Source: Apostichopus japonicus
Lineage: Eukaryota; Echinodermata; Holothuroidea; Aspidochirotida; Stichopodidae
DNA: 64,000 nucleotides
Assembly: GCF_037975245.1 (NCBI RefSeq)
Contig: NC_092570.1
Location: forward strand, 8,061,001 to 8,125,000
Reading direction: 5' to 3'
Position numbers and translations under genes: made by a program. Shown piece after piece: positions 63,091-64,000 of this stretch. Within the stretch, counting starts at the first letter, position 1. The number at the start of each line of letters is the position of its first letter. The notes below the pieces were generated by a model. It was not told where the DNA came from and did not search any database. It worked only from the letters and a program-made list of their open reading frames with translations.

Positions 63091-63193
63091 AGTAAATGAT
63101 GTAATTGTGAAGGTTAACGAAAGCCAAATCCTTGGAGTGTCTCACGAGATAGCAGTGGACGCCTTGAAACGAGCAGGCAACACAGTGCACATG
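63091..63193 (+). CDS. dlg: dlg exon: C-terminal part of PDZ1 (phase 2/0)
   Basis: Acceptor CATCTTCTCCAG, donor ATG|GTAAGG, 103 nt. After completing the split Arg codon it reads VNDVIVKVNESQILGVSH, then EIAVDALKRAGNTVHM. RVND..VNE and the helix AVxALKxAG are diagnostic of DLG PDZ1. The His in VSHEIAVDAL is the helix B residue that marks class I PDZ domains (S/T at ligand -2). It ends in phase 0 near the last beta strand, and the rest of the domain lies in the next exon outside the window. Confidence 0.99.
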
Positions 63194-64000
63194 GTAAGGT
63201 CTTTTTTTACTTTACCGATAAAGTAATTTTTTTTCGTAGCTAAGCCTTGGAAATATGCCAGAAAGACCGGAATTGCTTGAGCCATGATCAACGGTGCAGT
63301 TTACTTGTATTGCCACTCGTATTTTACTTGTATTGAGTGAGAATTTCGTCGCAATGACAAATGATAACCTTTGACTCCTCGGACAGTGCAGCGAAAAAAT
63401 CTGGAAAAATTTGTCTTCAGTTAGAAGAAAATAGTGCTTTTGAAGAATAGTTCTGGTATTGTCACTGGCTAAAGTTTGTGGCAGTAGAGAACAGCTTCAG
63501 TAGGGATTGATTTTTCTAAGGCAGTTTAGTTTTTTTGGTGGCTATAAAAAGGCCCTTTAGCAAAGTAAAAAACAGAGGCGTCATACATGTTCAGCATACT
63601 GCCACATTCGGTCATGTTTTTGACATTCATCGCATTATTATAACTATATACCCAGGCATTGTCGTTCTGTGGTAAATGCACTGTCTAACAAACTTGTCTG
63701 GTTAAAAGCAGCAAGAAAATGTGCCAAGATGTGTAGAACCAAATTGCAAACCCATTAAAGGCATTGAAGACTTGCCCCAAACCATGTGCCGCCCTGTGAA
63801 AAGTTAACTTTCCGTTGCTTGCAAGTGAAGTTTTTTTCTTATTGCTACAAAATGCAGACAGTAATGAAATGTGATACCGTGTTATCTTTTATCTGGAACT
63901 GAAATGTCCATCGCTGCTATGTACACTGTGTTATGGGTATTGACCGTAGCTGCATGAAGTGACTGTACACTAGTGTCTAATTACCGACGGTAGCAAGCTA
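63194..64000 (+). other. intron, truncated by window edge
   Basis: Starts at the GTAAGG donor. AT-rich unique sequence with nothing recognised; the next dlg exon is not reached. Confidence 0.8.

Larger units (their letters stand above)
3765..64000 (+). other. dlg: dlg gene body (partial, 5' half)
   Basis: This is the span of a Discs-large family MAGUK gene from the leftmost candidate first exon to the right edge of the window. DLG proteins are membrane-associated scaffolds at synapses, septate/adherens junctions and basolateral cortex. Their usual order is optional L27, three PDZ domains, SH3, hook and guanylate-kinase-like domain. Only the N-terminal linker and PDZ1 are seen here, so the downstream domains must lie beyond position 64000. 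Identity rests on the PDZ1 exons. The left boundary is inferred from candidate alternative first exons and could lie outside the window if an L27-bearing isoform exists. Confidence 0.85.

Overview
This is animal nuclear DNA: AT-rich, with intron-sized non-coding stretches, many simple-sequence tracts and minisatellites, GT-AG exon boundaries and no long open reading frame. The only gene I can identify is on the + strand. It is the 5' half of a Discs-large (DLG / SAP97 / PSD-95 family) MAGUK scaffold gene. Two exons (55960-56084 and 63091-63193) encode PDZ domain 1, with the carboxylate-binding GLGF loop and the class I histidine of helix B. The invertebrate-style single dlg locus and the repeat landscape (many G or C homopolymers, MITE-like elements) fit a marine invertebrate, perhaps an echinoderm or other non-vertebrate deuterostome. 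The species assignment is inference and low confidence.

Layout. 1-19229 is 5' intergenic or first-intron sequence with two candidate alternative first coding exons (3765-3794 and 11207-11461). 19230-19361 is a 44-codon exon for the unstructured N-terminal linker. 19362-50444 is a very large intron region holding two more candidate first exons (32940-33056, histidine-rich; 47468-47503, short with one Cys). 50445-50498 is an 18-codon exon with the PVxVNTD motif that precedes PDZ1 in vertebrate DLGs. 55109-55159 encodes the start of PDZ1 (YEEITL strand). 55960-56084 and 63091-63193 finish most of PDZ1. The gene runs off the right edge; PDZ2, PDZ3, SH3 and guanylate kinase exons should lie downstream. 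No L27 exon was recognised here.

How it fits together. Every exon boundary before PDZ1 is phase 0. All four candidate first exons end with a phase-0 donor and have an in-frame stop just upstream of their ATG. Each could therefore be spliced onto the shared downstream exons, giving DLG isoforms with different N-termini: Cys/Lys-rich and possibly membrane-targeting, polybasic, or poly-His. This mirrors the known alternative N-termini of vertebrate DLGs. The domain exons are secure, the linker exons are well supported, and the first exons are predictions.

The rest is introns: at least a dozen minisatellites or tandem duplications, (AT)n and (CA)n tracts, a few dispersed repeats and MITE-like inverted repeats, two weak tRNA-derived SINE-like fragments, and several GC/CpG-richer islets, some of which sit just upstream of predicted first exons. 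I found no credible second gene, rRNA, intact tRNA or CRISPR array.
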